64,000 bases of DNA from an uncultured Prevotellaceae bacterium (GTDB taxonomy: Bacteria; Bacteroidota; Bacteroidia; Bacteroidales; Bacteroidaceae). The stretch is from assembly GCA_946540735.1 (NCBI GenBank), contig CAMNIN010000013.1, positions 1 through 64,000 on the forward strand, written 5' to 3'. Under the pieces are notes generated by a model, which saw only the letters and a list, made by a program, of their open reading frames with translations, had not been told where the DNA came from and did not search any database. The translations under genes were made by a program, and so were the position numbers. How positions within the stretch are numbered: position 1 is the stretch's first letter; each line of letters opens with the position of its first letter. Of this stretch, positions 18,494 through 28,707 are shown one piece after another.

Positions 18494-19855
18494 ATGAAAA
18501 TTTCATTCGACAACGCCGACAAAGTCAATGGACTGATGACATTGACCGTTGAGGCTGAAGATTACAAAGAGAAGGTAGAAAAAAAACTGAAGGAGTATCG
18601 TAAAAAAGCCAATGTGCCGGGATTCAGACCGGGCATGGTGCCTATGGGACTGATCAAGCGCCAGTATGGCACTGCCGTCAAGGTGGATATCATCAACCAA
18701 ATCCTCGGACAGGAAATCTACAAATATGTCAATGACAATAAAATCAAGATGCTCGGTGAACCGATGCCTTCTGAGAAACAGGTGCCCCAAGACCTGGAAG
18801 GTGACGGTCCTTTCGAGTTCATCTTCGATATCGCCGTGGCTCCTGACTTCACCATCACCCTTTCCGACAAGGACAAGGTGACCTATTATGACATCAAGGC
18901 CGATGACCAGTTGGTTGACTCCCAGATCGACATGCTGGCCAGCCGTAGCGGGCATTACGAGAAAGTGGAGGACTATGATGAGAGCCAGCGCGACATGCTC
19001 AAGGGCGACCTCCGTCAGCTCGATGCCGACGGCAATACGCTTGAGGGTGGAATCACCGTGGCCGACGCCGTGCTCATGCCACAATATATTAAGGTGGAAG
19101 ATCAGAAAAAACTCTTCGACGGCGCTCATCTGGGCGATATCATCACCTTCAATCCCAAGAAGGCTTATCCTGAGAGTGATGCCGAGGTGGCTGCTCTGCT
19201 GAAGCTGAAGAAAGAGGAGGTGGCTGACCTGACTTCTGATTTCAGCTACCAGATCACCGAGATCTCTCGTTTCGTGAAGTCAGAGATCAATCAGGCCCTG
19301 TTTGACCAGGTCTATGGTGAGGGAGTCGTCAACAGCGAGGAGGAGTTCCGCTCCAAGGTCAGAGAGAATATCAAAGGACAGCTGCAAGCCGAAGCCGACT
19401 TCCAGTTCCTGACAGATGTGCGTAAGTATACTGAGGAGAAAGTGGGTGAGCTCACCTTCCCTGAGGAACTGCTCAAGCGCGTGATGAAGAACAACAACAA
19501 GGACAAGGACGAGAAATTCGTCGACGAGCATTTCGACGCCAGCATCAAGGAACTGAAATGGCACTTGATCAAGGAGCAACTGGTGGCTGCCACAGAGGTG
19601 AAAATCGATGATGAAGAGGTGAAAGCCACTGCCAAGGAACTGGCAAGAGCCCAGTTCGCACAGTATGGCATGAATGATGTGCCCGACGATTATCTGGACA
19701 ACTATGCTCAGGATATCCTCAAGAACAGAGAGCAGATCGATGGTATCGTCGACCGTACCATTGACCGCAAACTCACCGTCGCCCTGAAAAACGTCGTCAA
19801 ACTCGATGTCAAAGAGGTGACTCTTGAGGAATTCCGCAAGGCAGGAAAAGAATAA
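18494..19855 (+). CDS. tig: Trigger factor
   Basis: YRKKANVPGFRPGMVPMGLIKRQYG; trigger-factor N domain, PPIase-like middle, helical C-terminus. Confidence 0.93.
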   Translation: MKISFDNADKVNGLMTLTVEAEDYKEKVEKKLKEYRKKANVPGFRPGMVPMGLIKRQYGTAVKVDIINQILGQEIYKYVNDNKIKMLGEPMPSEKQVPQDLEGDGPFEFIFDIAVAPDFTITLSDKDKVTYYDIKADDQLVDSQIDMLASRSGHYEKVEDYDESQRDMLKGDLRQLDADGNTLEGGITVADAVLMPQYIKVEDQKKLFDGAHLGDIITFNPKKAYPESDAEVAALLKLKKEEVADLTSDFSYQITEISRFVKSEINQALFDQVYGEGVVNSEEEFRSKVRENIKGQLQAEADFQFLTDVRKYTEEKVGELTFPEELLKRVMKNNNKDKDEKFVDEHFDASIKELKWHLIKEQLVAATEVKIDDEEVKATAKELARAQFAQYGMNDVPDDYLDNYAQDILKNREQIDGIVDRTIDRKLTVALKNVVKLDVKEVTLEEFRKAGKE

Positions 19856-19892
19856 ACGCCCTTTTTTCGAAAAAAAACAGGTTTTTATAGTC

Positions 19893-19952
19893 AGGTTATC
19901 GACTTTTTTCGTATCTTTGTTGCTAAGAACAAAAGAAAAAAGTCGATAACCT
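19893..19952. repeat. 18-bp perfect inverted repeat with a promoter -7 box in the loop
   Basis: aggttatcgacttttttc (19893-19910) and gaaaaaagtcgataacct (19935-19952) are exact reverse complements. The loop contains TATCTTTG (19912-19919). Confidence 0.93.
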
Positions 19953-20048
19953 TTTATTTATGGTCTGATTTTTGCATGAACGGTGGAGTGGGCAGAGGTG
20001 CCAAGGCTCCCAGTACCCATGTAAGTATAACCATCTTATTTATTCAAA

Positions 20049-20714
20049 ATGAACGATTTCAGAAAATTCGCTACCAAGCATTTGGGTCTCAATGGTATGG
20101 TGCTTGATGATGTCATCAGTACGCAGGCCAATTATCTCAATCCCTATATTCTTGAGGAAAGACAACTCAATGTCACGCAGATGGATGTGTTCTCACGACT
20201 CATGATGGACCGCATCATCTTCCTCGGAACACCCATCGACGACTATACGGCCAATACACTCCAGGCACAGTTGCTCTACCTCGATTCCGTCGACAGCGGC
20301 AAAGACATCTCTGTCTATATCAACTCCCCGGGCGGCAGCGTCACGGCAGGACTCGGCATCTACGACACCATGCAGTTTATCTCGAGCGATGTGGCGACAA
20401 TCTGCACCGGTATGGCAGCATCCATGGCTGCTGTGCTGCTCGTGGCAGGCGCTGAAGGCAAAAGGGCCGCTCTCACACACAGCCGCGTGATGATCCACCA
20501 GCCTCTCGGAGGAGTGCAGGGACAGGCTTCCGACATCGAGATCGAAGCCCGGGAAATCCAGAAATACAAGAAGGAACTTTACACGATCATCTCCGAGCAC
20601 TCCAAGACTCCCTTCGACAAAGTGTGGGCCGACTCCGACCGCAACTATTGGATGACGGCACAGGAGGCACAGGAGTATGGCATGATCGACAATATCCTTA
20701 AGCGCAAGAAATAG
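20049..20714 (+). CDS. clpP: ATP-dependent Clp protease proteolytic subunit
   Basis: SVYINSPGGSVTAGLGIYDTMQFI; CTGMAASMAAVLL; RVMIHQPLGG. Confidence 0.97.
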   Translation: MNDFRKFATKHLGLNGMVLDDVISTQANYLNPYILEERQLNVTQMDVFSRLMMDRIIFLGTPIDDYTANTLQAQLLYLDSVDSGKDISVYINSPGGSVTAGLGIYDTMQFISSDVATICTGMAASMAAVLLVAGAEGKRAALTHSRVMIHQPLGGVQGQASDIEIEAREIQKYKKELYTIISEHSKTPFDKVWADSDRNYWMTAQEAQEYGMIDNILKRKK

Positions 20715-20717
20715 GAA

Positions 20718-21938
20718 ATGAAAAAATGTAGCTTCTGCGGCAGCAGCGAGAAGAATGTCAAACTCCTGATCACAGGAATCGATGGGTATATCTGCGAGAA
20801 TTGCGCCATGCAGGCCTATGAGATCGTGCAGACCTCCGGCGTGATGACAAAAGACTCTCCTTTCAATACCAAACTTGACTTGGCCAAATTGCCGAAGCCG
20901 CGGCAGATCAAGGAATATCTCGACCAATACGTCATCGGACAGGATGAGGCCAAGCGCTATCTGGCAGTTTCGGTTTACAACCACTACAAGCGCTTGAACC
21001 AGCCGGCTGACAATGACGGCGTGGAAATCGAGAAAAGCAATATCATCATGGTGGGTAGCACGGGAACGGGGAAAACACTCCTCGCCCGTACCATCGCCAA
21101 GATGCTCAATGTGCCTTTCACCATCGTCGATGCCACCGTCTTTACCGAGGCCGGCTATGTCGGCGAGGACGTGGAAAGCATCCTCTCAAGACTGTTGCAG
21201 GTGGCTGACTATAATGTGGAGGCCGCTCAGAAAGGCATCGTCTTCATCGACGAGATCGATAAGATCGCAAGGAAAAGCGACAACCCCTCCATCACGCGTG
21301 ATGTCAGCGGTGAGGGCGTGCAGCAAGGACTGCTCAAACTCCTTGAGGGTACCATGGTGAACGTGCCGCCCCAGGGTGGCAGGAAGCATCCCGACCAGAA
21401 GTATATACAGGTCGACACGCGCAACATCCTTTTCATCTGCGGCGGTGCTTTCGATGGCATCGAGCGGAAAATCGCCCAGCGTATGAATACCCACGTGGTG
21501 GGTTACAACTCCGTGCAGAATGTGCGGAATATCGACAAGGAGGAACTGATGAAGTATGTGCTGCCACAGGACCTCAAGTCTTTCGGACTGATCCCTGAGA
21601 TCATCGGACGACTCCCTGTGCTCACATATCTCAACTCTCTCGACAGGAATGCCTTGCGCAAAATCCTGGTAGAGCCTAAGAACTCCATCGTGAAACAGTA
21701 TGAGAAGCTATTCGCGATGGATGGCATCAAACTCACCTTCTCTGAGGAAGCTCTCGAGTTCATTGTCGATAAGGCCATCGAATACAAACTCGGGGCGCGC
21801 GGACTGCGCTCCATCGTTGAGAGCGTGATGATGGATGCCATGTTTGACATGCCGTCCAAGAAGGCAAAGACCTTTGAGGTCACACTCGATTATGCGAAAC
21901 AACAACTTGACAAAGCACACATAGAGGGCCAGGGATGA
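20718..21938 (+). CDS. clpX: ATP-dependent Clp protease ATP-binding subunit ClpX
   Basis: N-terminal zinc finger [10 protein letters not shown]...[26 protein letters not shown]. Confidence 0.98.
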   Translation: MKKCSFCGSSEKNVKLLITGIDGYICENCAMQAYEIVQTSGVMTKDSPFNTKLDLAKLPKPRQIKEYLDQYVIGQDEAKRYLAVSVYNHYKRLNQPADNDGVEIEKSNIIMVGSTGTGKTLLARTIAKMLNVPFTIVDATVFTEAGYVGEDVESILSRLLQVADYNVEAAQKGIVFIDEIDKIARKSDNPSITRDVSGEGVQQGLLKLLEGTMVNVPPQGGRKHPDQKYIQVDTRNILFICGGAFDGIERKIAQRMNTHVVGYNSVQNVRNIDKEELMKYVLPQDLKSFGLIPEIIGRLPVLTYLNSLDRNALRKILVEPKNSIVKQYEKLFAMDGIKLTFSEEALEFIVDKAIEYKLGARGLRSIVESVMMDAMFDMPSKKAKTFEVTLDYAKQQLDKAHIEGQG

Positions 21939-21994
21939 AAAGGGAAATCGGGCGGTATGATGGCTGCCGCCCCCCAGCTGGCTCTGAATAAGAA

Positions 21995-24181
21995 ATGAAA
22001 AATCACATGCCTAAAGACGTTAACCTCATCCAACAGCTGAAACGCTATTTCGGCTTTGACAATTTCAAAGGCGACCAAGAAGCAATCATCCGTAATGTAC
22101 TTGCGGGAAACGATACCTTTGTGCTCATGCCCACAGGAGGGGGCAAGTCGTTGTGCTATCAGCTGCCCTCGCTCATCATGGAGGGTACGGCGATCGTCAT
22201 CTCTCCACTGATCGCACTGATGAAGAACCAGGTGGATGTCATCAATGGGATGAGTGAGGGAGAGGGGGTGGCCCATTATCTCAACTCTTCACTCAACAAG
22301 GCTGCCATCGACCAGGTGAAGGCGGATATTCTGGAGGGTAAGACAAAATTGCTTTATGTCGCGCCAGAATCCCTGAACAAAGAGGACAACGTCGAGTTTC
22401 TCAAAACGGTCAAGATCTCGTTCTATGCCATCGACGAGGCTCACTGCATCTCGGAGTGGGGACATGATTTCCGGCCTGAATACAGGAACATACGGCCCAC
22501 CATACAGAAAATCGGCAATGCGCCGGTGATCGCTCTCACGGCTACTGCCACCGACAAGGTGAGGACGGACATCAAAAAAAACCTTGGCATCCTGGATGCA
22601 CAGGAGTTCAAAAGCTCCTTCAACCGCCCCAACCTCTATTATGAGGTGAGACCCAAGACCAATGAGATCAACAAGATGATCATCCGCTTCATCAAGCAGA
22701 ATGCTGGAAAGAGTGGTATCGTCTACTGCCTGTCGAGGAAAAAAGTGGAGGAGTTGGCCGCCGACCTCTGTGCCAATGATATCAAGGCTGCTGCTTATCA
22801 TGCCGGACTGGAGTCGGCCAAACGGTCGGAGACCCAGGATGACTTCCTCATGGAGAAAATAGATATCATCGTCGCTACCATTGCTTTCGGCATGGGTATC
22901 GATAAGCCTGATGTGCGGTTCGTCATCCATTATGATATTCCCAAGAGCCTTGAGGGTTACTATCAGGAGACAGGCCGCGCCGGACGCGACGGAGGAGAGG
23001 GCAAATGCATTGCTTTCTACTCCTACAAGGACTTGCAGAAACTCGAGAAGTTCATGGAGGGCAAACCCGTGGCAGAACAGGATATCGGCAGACAACTGCT
23101 TAAGGAGACTGCCGCCTATGCGGAGTCGTCGATCTGCCGCAGGAAGATGCTGCTCCACTATTTCGGTGAGGAATACGGTCGTGAGAACTGCGGCAACTGT
23201 GACAACTGCCTGCATCCCAAGACAAAGGTGGAAGGCAGGGACCAACTGGTCATCGTCCTCAATGCTATATTGGCGGTGAAAGAGAATTTCAGGGCGGAAT
23301 ACATCATTGATTTCGTCAAAGGTGTTGCCACAGAGGACATCATTTCGCACAAACACGACCAACTGGAGGAATTCGGATCCGGAGAGGATGAGAACGAGAA
23401 ACTGTGGAACCCTGTCATCCGACAGGCACTGATCGATGGACTCCTGAGAAAAGACGTGGAGAACTATGGTTTGCTGAAACTCACCTCGGCCGGGAAGCGG
23501 TTCCTGAAAAAACCGACCTCCTTCATGATCGTCGAGGACACGGAGTTCAAGGATGAGTATGACGAGGAGACCAGTGAGGGCGGTGGCGCTCTCGACCAGG
23601 AACTCTACATGATGCTCAGGGACCTGAGGAAGAAAATGTCAAGAAAACTCAATGTGCCTCCTTACGTCATTTTCCAGGACCCCTCGCTCGAGCAAATGGC
23701 TACCATGTATCCCATCACTCAGCAGGAACTGCTCAATATCCAGGGCGTGGGCACCGGGAAGGCCAAACGATACGGACAGGAGTTCTGCGATTTGATCAGA
23801 CGGCACTGTGAGGAAAACGAGATCGAGCGGCCTGAGGAACTCAGGGTGCGCACCGTGGCGAAGAAATCCATTCTGAAGGTGAAAATCATCCAAGGCATCG
23901 ACAGAAAAATCGACCTGGAAGAGGTGGCCAAGTCACAAGGACTCGACTTCGACGAACTGCTCACCGAGATAGAAGCCATCGTATACAGCGGTACTCGTCT
24001 GAACATCGATTATTACATCGACGACGTGATGGATGAGGATCACGTCGATGATATCTATGACTATTTCCAGGAGAGTGACACCGATGACCTGGAAACAGCC
24101 ATGGAGGAACTTGGCGACGACTACTCCGAGGAGGATATCCGGTTGGTGAGAGTGAAATTCATGTCGGAAATGGCCAACTGA
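21995..24181 (+). CDS. recQ: ATP-dependent DNA helicase RecQ
   Basis: LMPTGGGKSLCYQLP; DEAH box; ETGRAGRDG; zinc-binding CRRKMLLHYFGEEYGRENCGNCDNC; RQC/HRDC region. Confidence 0.95.
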   Translation: MKNHMPKDVNLIQQLKRYFGFDNFKGDQEAIIRNVLAGNDTFVLMPTGGGKSLCYQLPSLIMEGTAIVISPLIALMKNQVDVINGMSEGEGVAHYLNSSLNKAAIDQVKADILEGKTKLLYVAPESLNKEDNVEFLKTVKISFYAIDEAHCISEWGHDFRPEYRNIRPTIQKIGNAPVIALTATATDKVRTDIKKNLGILDAQEFKSSFNRPNLYYEVRPKTNEINKMIIRFIKQNAGKSGIVYCLSRKKVEELAADLCANDIKAAAYHAGLESAKRSETQDDFLMEKIDIIVATIAFGMGIDKPDVRFVIHYDIPKSLEGYYQETGRAGRDGGEGKCIAFYSYKDLQKLEKFMEGKPVAEQDIGRQLLKETAAYAESSICRRKMLLHYFGEEYGRENCGNCDNCLHPKTKVEGRDQLVIVLNAILAVKENFRAEYIIDFVKGVATEDIISHKHDQLEEFGSGEDENEKLWNPVIRQALIDGLLRKDVENYGLLKLTSAGKRFLKKPTSFMIVEDTEFKDEYDEETSEGGGALDQELYMMLRDLRKKMSRKLNVPPYVIFQDPSLEQMATMYPITQQELLNIQGVGTGKAKRYGQEFCDLIRRHCEENEIERPEELRVRTVAKKSILKVKIIQGIDRKIDLEEVAKSQGLDFDELLTEIEAIVYSGTRLNIDYYIDDVMDEDHVDDIYDYFQESDTDDLETAMEELGDDYSEEDIRLVRVKFMSEMAN

Positions 24182-24209
24182 TACATCCCACACATCAAGC
24201 CCATTGACA

Positions 24210-24261
24210 GAGGAATGCACGTTAAATCGTATTAATTCAATAAGAAAAAACGTCATTCCTC
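24210..24261. repeat. Inverted repeat in the recQ-guaB intergenic region
   Basis: gaggaatgcacgtt (24210-24223) versus aacgtcattcctc (24249-24261), complementary with one bulged base. Confidence 0.7.
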
Positions 24262-24312
24262 TCAATATGTGGATTTTTATTGCTAATTTTGCACGCAATA
24301 AATTCTAGAATT

Positions 24313-25791
24313 ATGTCATCATTTGTTGCAGACAAGATTGTCATGGACGGACTGACATTCGACGACGTCCTGCTTATCCCAGCTTATTCAGAGGTCCTGC
24401 CCCGGACCGTAGAGTTGAAAACCATGTTCTCTCGTAACATCGAGTTGAACATTCCCTTCGTTACCGCCGCAATGGATACTGTCACGGAGTCGGAAATGGC
24501 TATTGCCATCGCACGTGAGGGTGGTATCGGTGTGATCCACAAGAACATGTCGATCGATGAACAGGCCCGCCAGGTGGCGATCGTCAAGAGAGCCGAGAAT
24601 GGCATGATCTATGACCCTGTCACCATCCGCAAGGGAAAGACGGTGAAGGATGCGCTCAATATGATGGCTGAATACCATATCGGAGGCATTCCTGTGGTCG
24701 ATGACAACAACTTGCTTGTGGGTATCGTCACCAATAGAGATCTCCGTTTCGAGCGTCACCTCGACAAGGTCATCGACGAGGTCATGACCAAGGAAAACCT
24801 CGTCACCACCAACCAGCAGACAGATCTCGCTGCCGCTGCACAGATCTTGCAGGAAAACAAAATTGAGAAACTGCCCGTGGTCGACAAAAACGGACACCTC
24901 GTCGGATTGATCACCTATAAGGACATCACCAAGGCCAAGGATAAACCGATGGCCTGCAAAGACGACAAAGGACGACTCAGAGTGGCTGCCGGTGTGGGGG
25001 TCACCAACGATACGCTCGACCGCGTGGAGGCCCTCGTCAATGCCGGCGCTGATGCAATCGTCATCGATACGGCGCACGGTCACTCCAGATCGGTCATCGA
25101 GAAACTCGTCGAGGCCAAGGCTGCCTTCCCCGATGTCGACATGGTGGTGGGCAATGTGGCTACCGGCGCCGCTGCACGCATGCTGGTCGACAATGGCGCT
25201 GATGCCGTGAAAGTGGGTATCGGACCGGGCTCTATCTGCACAACCAGGGTCGTAGCAGGCGTCGGCGTCCCGCAGTTGAGCGCTGTATATGATGTCTATT
25301 CCGCCCTGAAGGGCACTGGCGTGCCTCTGATCGCCGACGGCGGACTGCGCTATTCCGGCGATGTCGTCAAGGCTATTGCCGCTGGTGGCAGTTCGGTGAT
25401 GATCGGATCACTTGTGGCCGGTACCGAGGAAAGTCCTGGCGACACCATCATCTTCAATGGAAGGAAATTCAAGAGCTATCGCGGCATGGGATCCCTCGAG
25501 GCCATGGAGAACGGTTCCAAAGACCGCTATTTCCAGTCGGGCACCAAGGAGGTCAAGAAACTGGTGCCGGAGGGCATCGCAGGACGTGTGCCTTACAAAG
25601 GTACGGTGCAGGAGGTGATCTACCAGCTCACCGGTGGTCTGCGCTCTGGCATGGGATATTGCGGAGCTGCCAATATCGAGCGTCTGCATGATGCCAAGTT
25701 CACGCGCATCACCAATGCCGGCGTCATGGAGAGCCACCCGCATGATATCACTATCACCAGTGAGGCTCCCAACTACTCGAGACCAGAATAA
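24313..25791 (+). CDS. guaB: IMP dehydrogenase
   Basis: [25 protein letters not shown] region; [20 protein letters not shown]; start at MSSFVADK. Confidence 0.97.
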   Translation: MSSFVADKIVMDGLTFDDVLLIPAYSEVLPRTVELKTMFSRNIELNIPFVTAAMDTVTESEMAIAIAREGGIGVIHKNMSIDEQARQVAIVKRAENGMIYDPVTIRKGKTVKDALNMMAEYHIGGIPVVDDNNLLVGIVTNRDLRFERHLDKVIDEVMTKENLVTTNQQTDLAAAAQILQENKIEKLPVVDKNGHLVGLITYKDITKAKDKPMACKDDKGRLRVAAGVGVTNDTLDRVEALVNAGADAIVIDTAHGHSRSVIEKLVEAKAAFPDVDMVVGNVATGAAARMLVDNGADAVKVGIGPGSICTTRVVAGVGVPQLSAVYDVYSALKGTGVPLIADGGLRYSGDVVKAIAAGGSSVMIGSLVAGTEESPGDTIIFNGRKFKSYRGMGSLEAMENGSKDRYFQSGTKEVKKLVPEGIAGRVPYKGTVQEVIYQLTGGLRSGMGYCGAANIERLHDAKFTRITNAGVMESHPHDITITSEAPNYSRPE

Positions 25792-25808
25792 TTTTTCATG
25801 ATAAAGCT

Positions 25809-27227
25809 ATGAGAATAAAGACGTTAATCGCTATGTTGGTCATGGGCACTACGGCCTTCGCCCAAAGTGATCCCGTCGTCATGACAATCAATGGGACACC
25901 CGTGACCCGCTCGGAGTTTGAGTATTCATATAATAAGAACAATTCTGAGGGTGTCATCGACAAGAAGACTGTCGATGAGTATGTCGACCTCTTCATCAAT
26001 TATAAACTGAAAGTGGCTGCTGCCCTCGACGCACATCTCGACACGCTCTCTTCGTTCAAGAGCGAGTTCGCGCAATACCGCGATCAGCAGGTGCGTCCCT
26101 CGTTCATCACGGATGAGGATGTGGAGAAAGAAGCTCGTGAAATCTATGACCGCACTCAGCATTATGTTGATTCGCTGGGCGGACTGGCCAATCCCTCACA
26201 TATCCTGATCACCGTGAGCCAGAAAGCCTCTGAGGCAGAACGTACCAAAGCCAAGAACCGCGCAGACTCCATCTATCAGGCATTGAAGGATGGTGCTGAC
26301 TTCGCAGAGATGGCACGTAAGTTCTCCGATGACAAGGGCTCGGCGGCGAATGGAGGAAACCTTGACTGGATCCAGCCGGGCCAGACAGTGAAAGAGTTTG
26401 AGAAAACAGTCTATTCCCTCGAAAAGGGACAGACGAGCGGTCCGGTGCTCTCGCCTTATGGTTACCATATCATCAAACTCCTCGATAAGAAGAATTTCCT
26501 ACCCTACGACTCTGTACATGCCGGTATCCTCACTTTCATCGACAGAAGGGGTATCAAGGAAAAAATCATCGACGACAAAATCAATGAGGTGGTGGCCTCT
26601 ACCAAACAGCCACGTGAGAAACTGATGGAACAAAGGGCTGATGAGTTGTCGAAAAACGACTCCGACCTGGCCAATCTCATCCGGGAGTACCACGACGGTC
26701 TGCTGCTCTTCGAGATCAGCAATACCGAGGTGTGGGACAAGGGTGCAAAGGACGAGGCCGGACTCGCTGAGTTCTTCAAGAAAAACAAGAAACGCTATAC
26801 CTGGGATGCTCCCCGATTCAAAGGCATGGCCTATCATGTGAAAGACAAAGCCGATGTCAAGGCTGTGAAGAAATGTGTCAAGGGACTGGCCTTCGACAAG
26901 TGGGCCGACAAACTGCGCACCACTTTCAATGCCGACTCCGTGAAGCGCATCCGTGTCGAGAAGGGCATCTTCAAGAAAGGCGACAACCCGCTTGTCGACC
27001 GCAACGTCTTCAAGGTGAAGGACGCCAAAGTGACCGTCAACAACGACTATCCCATCGATGCCACCTTCGGCAAGGTGCTCAAGGCTCCCAAGGAGTATAC
27101 AGATGTACGCGGTCAAGTGGTCGCCGACTACCAGGATCAGCTGGAGAAGGAATGGGTGGCCAGGTTGCGTGAGAAATACCCTGTGACCGTCAATAAAGAG
27201 GTCCTCGCCACGGTCAATAAACACTGA
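25809..27227 (+). CDS. Periplasmic peptidylprolyl isomerase (PpiC/SurA-type)
   Basis: Signal peptide; SHILITV...ARKFSDDKGSAANGGNLDWIQPGQTVKEFEKTVYSLEKGQTSGPVLSPYGYHIIKL. Confidence 0.9.
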   Translation: MRIKTLIAMLVMGTTAFAQSDPVVMTINGTPVTRSEFEYSYNKNNSEGVIDKKTVDEYVDLFINYKLKVAAALDAHLDTLSSFKSEFAQYRDQQVRPSFITDEDVEKEAREIYDRTQHYVDSLGGLANPSHILITVSQKASEAERTKAKNRADSIYQALKDGADFAEMARKFSDDKGSAANGGNLDWIQPGQTVKEFEKTVYSLEKGQTSGPVLSPYGYHIIKLLDKKNFLPYDSVHAGILTFIDRRGIKEKIIDDKINEVVASTKQPREKLMEQRADELSKNDSDLANLIREYHDGLLLFEISNTEVWDKGAKDEAGLAEFFKKNKKRYTWDAPRFKGMAYHVKDKADVKAVKKCVKGLAFDKWADKLRTTFNADSVKRIRVEKGIFKKGDNPLVDRNVFKVKDAKVTVNNDYPIDATFGKVLKAPKEYTDVRGQVVADYQDQLEKEWVARLREKYPVTVNKEVLATVNKH

Positions 27228-27249
27228 CCTCAAGTAACCCTTTTCGCTT

Positions 27250-28707
27250 ATGGACAGAATACGCCTTTTCGCCATCTCATGCCTCCTGATGCCGCTCCTC
27301 TGCGTGAATGCGGCAGGGATGGGCTATGCCCCGCTCAATGACTCCATCAAGACGGAGACCGACACCTTGGCAAAAGCCAAGGCAAAAGCACCTGCTTTCG
27401 TCGTCAATCCCGCCAGTATCATCGACGAGGTGGTTTGGGTCGTAGGAGATGAGGCAATCCTCAGATCTGACATCGAGGCCATGCGGTTGCAGGCCGAGGC
27501 CGAGGGCGTCAGATGGGATGGTGACCCCGACTGCGTCATTCCAGAGCAGCTTGCCGTGCAGAAACTGTTCTTGCATCAGGCTGCTATCGACAGTATTGAG
27601 GTGACGGAATCAGAAATCAGCCAAGACATCGACGATCAGATCAATTACTGGATACAGTTGGCCGACGGTTCCCGGGAAAAATTAGAGGAATACCGCAAAC
27701 AGACCATCTCGCAGATGAAACAGCAGATGCACGACGATTTCAAGAACAGGGGACTCGTGCAGAAGATGAAACAGCAGTTGGTCAAGGATGTGACAGTCTC
27801 ACCTGCTGAGGTGAGAAGATTCTTCGAGAAACTGCCCGAAGACAGCATCCCTCTTGTTCCTACCATGGTGGAGGTGCAGATCATCACACGACAGCCGAGA
27901 GTATCTATCGAGGAGGTCAACAGGGTGAAAAACGCTTTGCGTGAATACACCGACCGTGTCAATAAAGGGGAGACGACCTTCGCTACCATGGCACGCCTCT
28001 ATTCCGAGGATGTCAACTCTGCCAGACAAGGCGGTGAGATCGGTTATACACCCAAGGCGGTGCTCGACCCGAATTTCGCCAATGTGGCTTTCAACCTCAC
28101 TGATCCCAACAAGATTTCCAAAATCGTGGAGTCGGAGTTTGGTTACCACATCATCCAGCTGATCGACAAACGGGGCGAACGTATCAACGTGCGCCATATC
28201 CTCCTCAAGCCCACCGTCTCGCAGGATGCCCTGGATAAAGCTTCCGCACAGCTCGACTCCATCGCCAACGATATCCGGGAGAAAAAATACACTTTCGACG
28301 AGGCGGCCACCTATGTCTCTGATGACAAGGACACACGCAGCAACCATGGATTGATGGCCAACCTCACCGAGGACAGAATGCGTACGTCGAAATTCCGTAT
28401 GCAGGATTTGCCCACAGAAGTGGCCAGAGCCGTGGAGAAACTGCAGGTGGGTGAGATTTCAAAGCCGTTTGAGATGATCAACAGCAGAGGAAAGAAAGTC
28501 TGTGCCATCATTAAACTCAAAAGCAGGGTCGAGAGCCACCGGGCTACCATCACCGAGGATTTCCAGACCATGAAGGATGTGGTGCTGGCCAAACGGCGTG
28601 AACAGACCCTCAACGACTGGACGGCCCAGAAAATCAAAACCACTTACGTGAGAATCAACGACAGATACAAGGATTGTCAATTCCAATATCAGGGTTGGGT
28701 GAAATGA
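27250..28707 (+). CDS. SurA-like peptidylprolyl isomerase
   Basis: SurA N-terminal VVGDEAILRSDIEAM; ARLYSEDVNSARQGGEIGYTPKAVLDPNFANVAFNL; second parvulin segment NVRHILLKP. Confidence 0.9.
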   Translation: MDRIRLFAISCLLMPLLCVNAAGMGYAPLNDSIKTETDTLAKAKAKAPAFVVNPASIIDEVVWVVGDEAILRSDIEAMRLQAEAEGVRWDGDPDCVIPEQLAVQKLFLHQAAIDSIEVTESEISQDIDDQINYWIQLADGSREKLEEYRKQTISQMKQQMHDDFKNRGLVQKMKQQLVKDVTVSPAEVRRFFEKLPEDSIPLVPTMVEVQIITRQPRVSIEEVNRVKNALREYTDRVNKGETTFATMARLYSEDVNSARQGGEIGYTPKAVLDPNFANVAFNLTDPNKISKIVESEFGYHIIQLIDKRGERINVRHILLKPTVSQDALDKASAQLDSIANDIREKKYTFDEAATYVSDDKDTRSNHGLMANLTEDRMRTSKFRMQDLPTEVARAVEKLQVGEISKPFEMINSRGKKVCAIIKLKSRVESHRATITEDFQTMKDVVLAKRREQTLNDWTAQKIKTTYVRINDRYKDCQFQYQGWVK

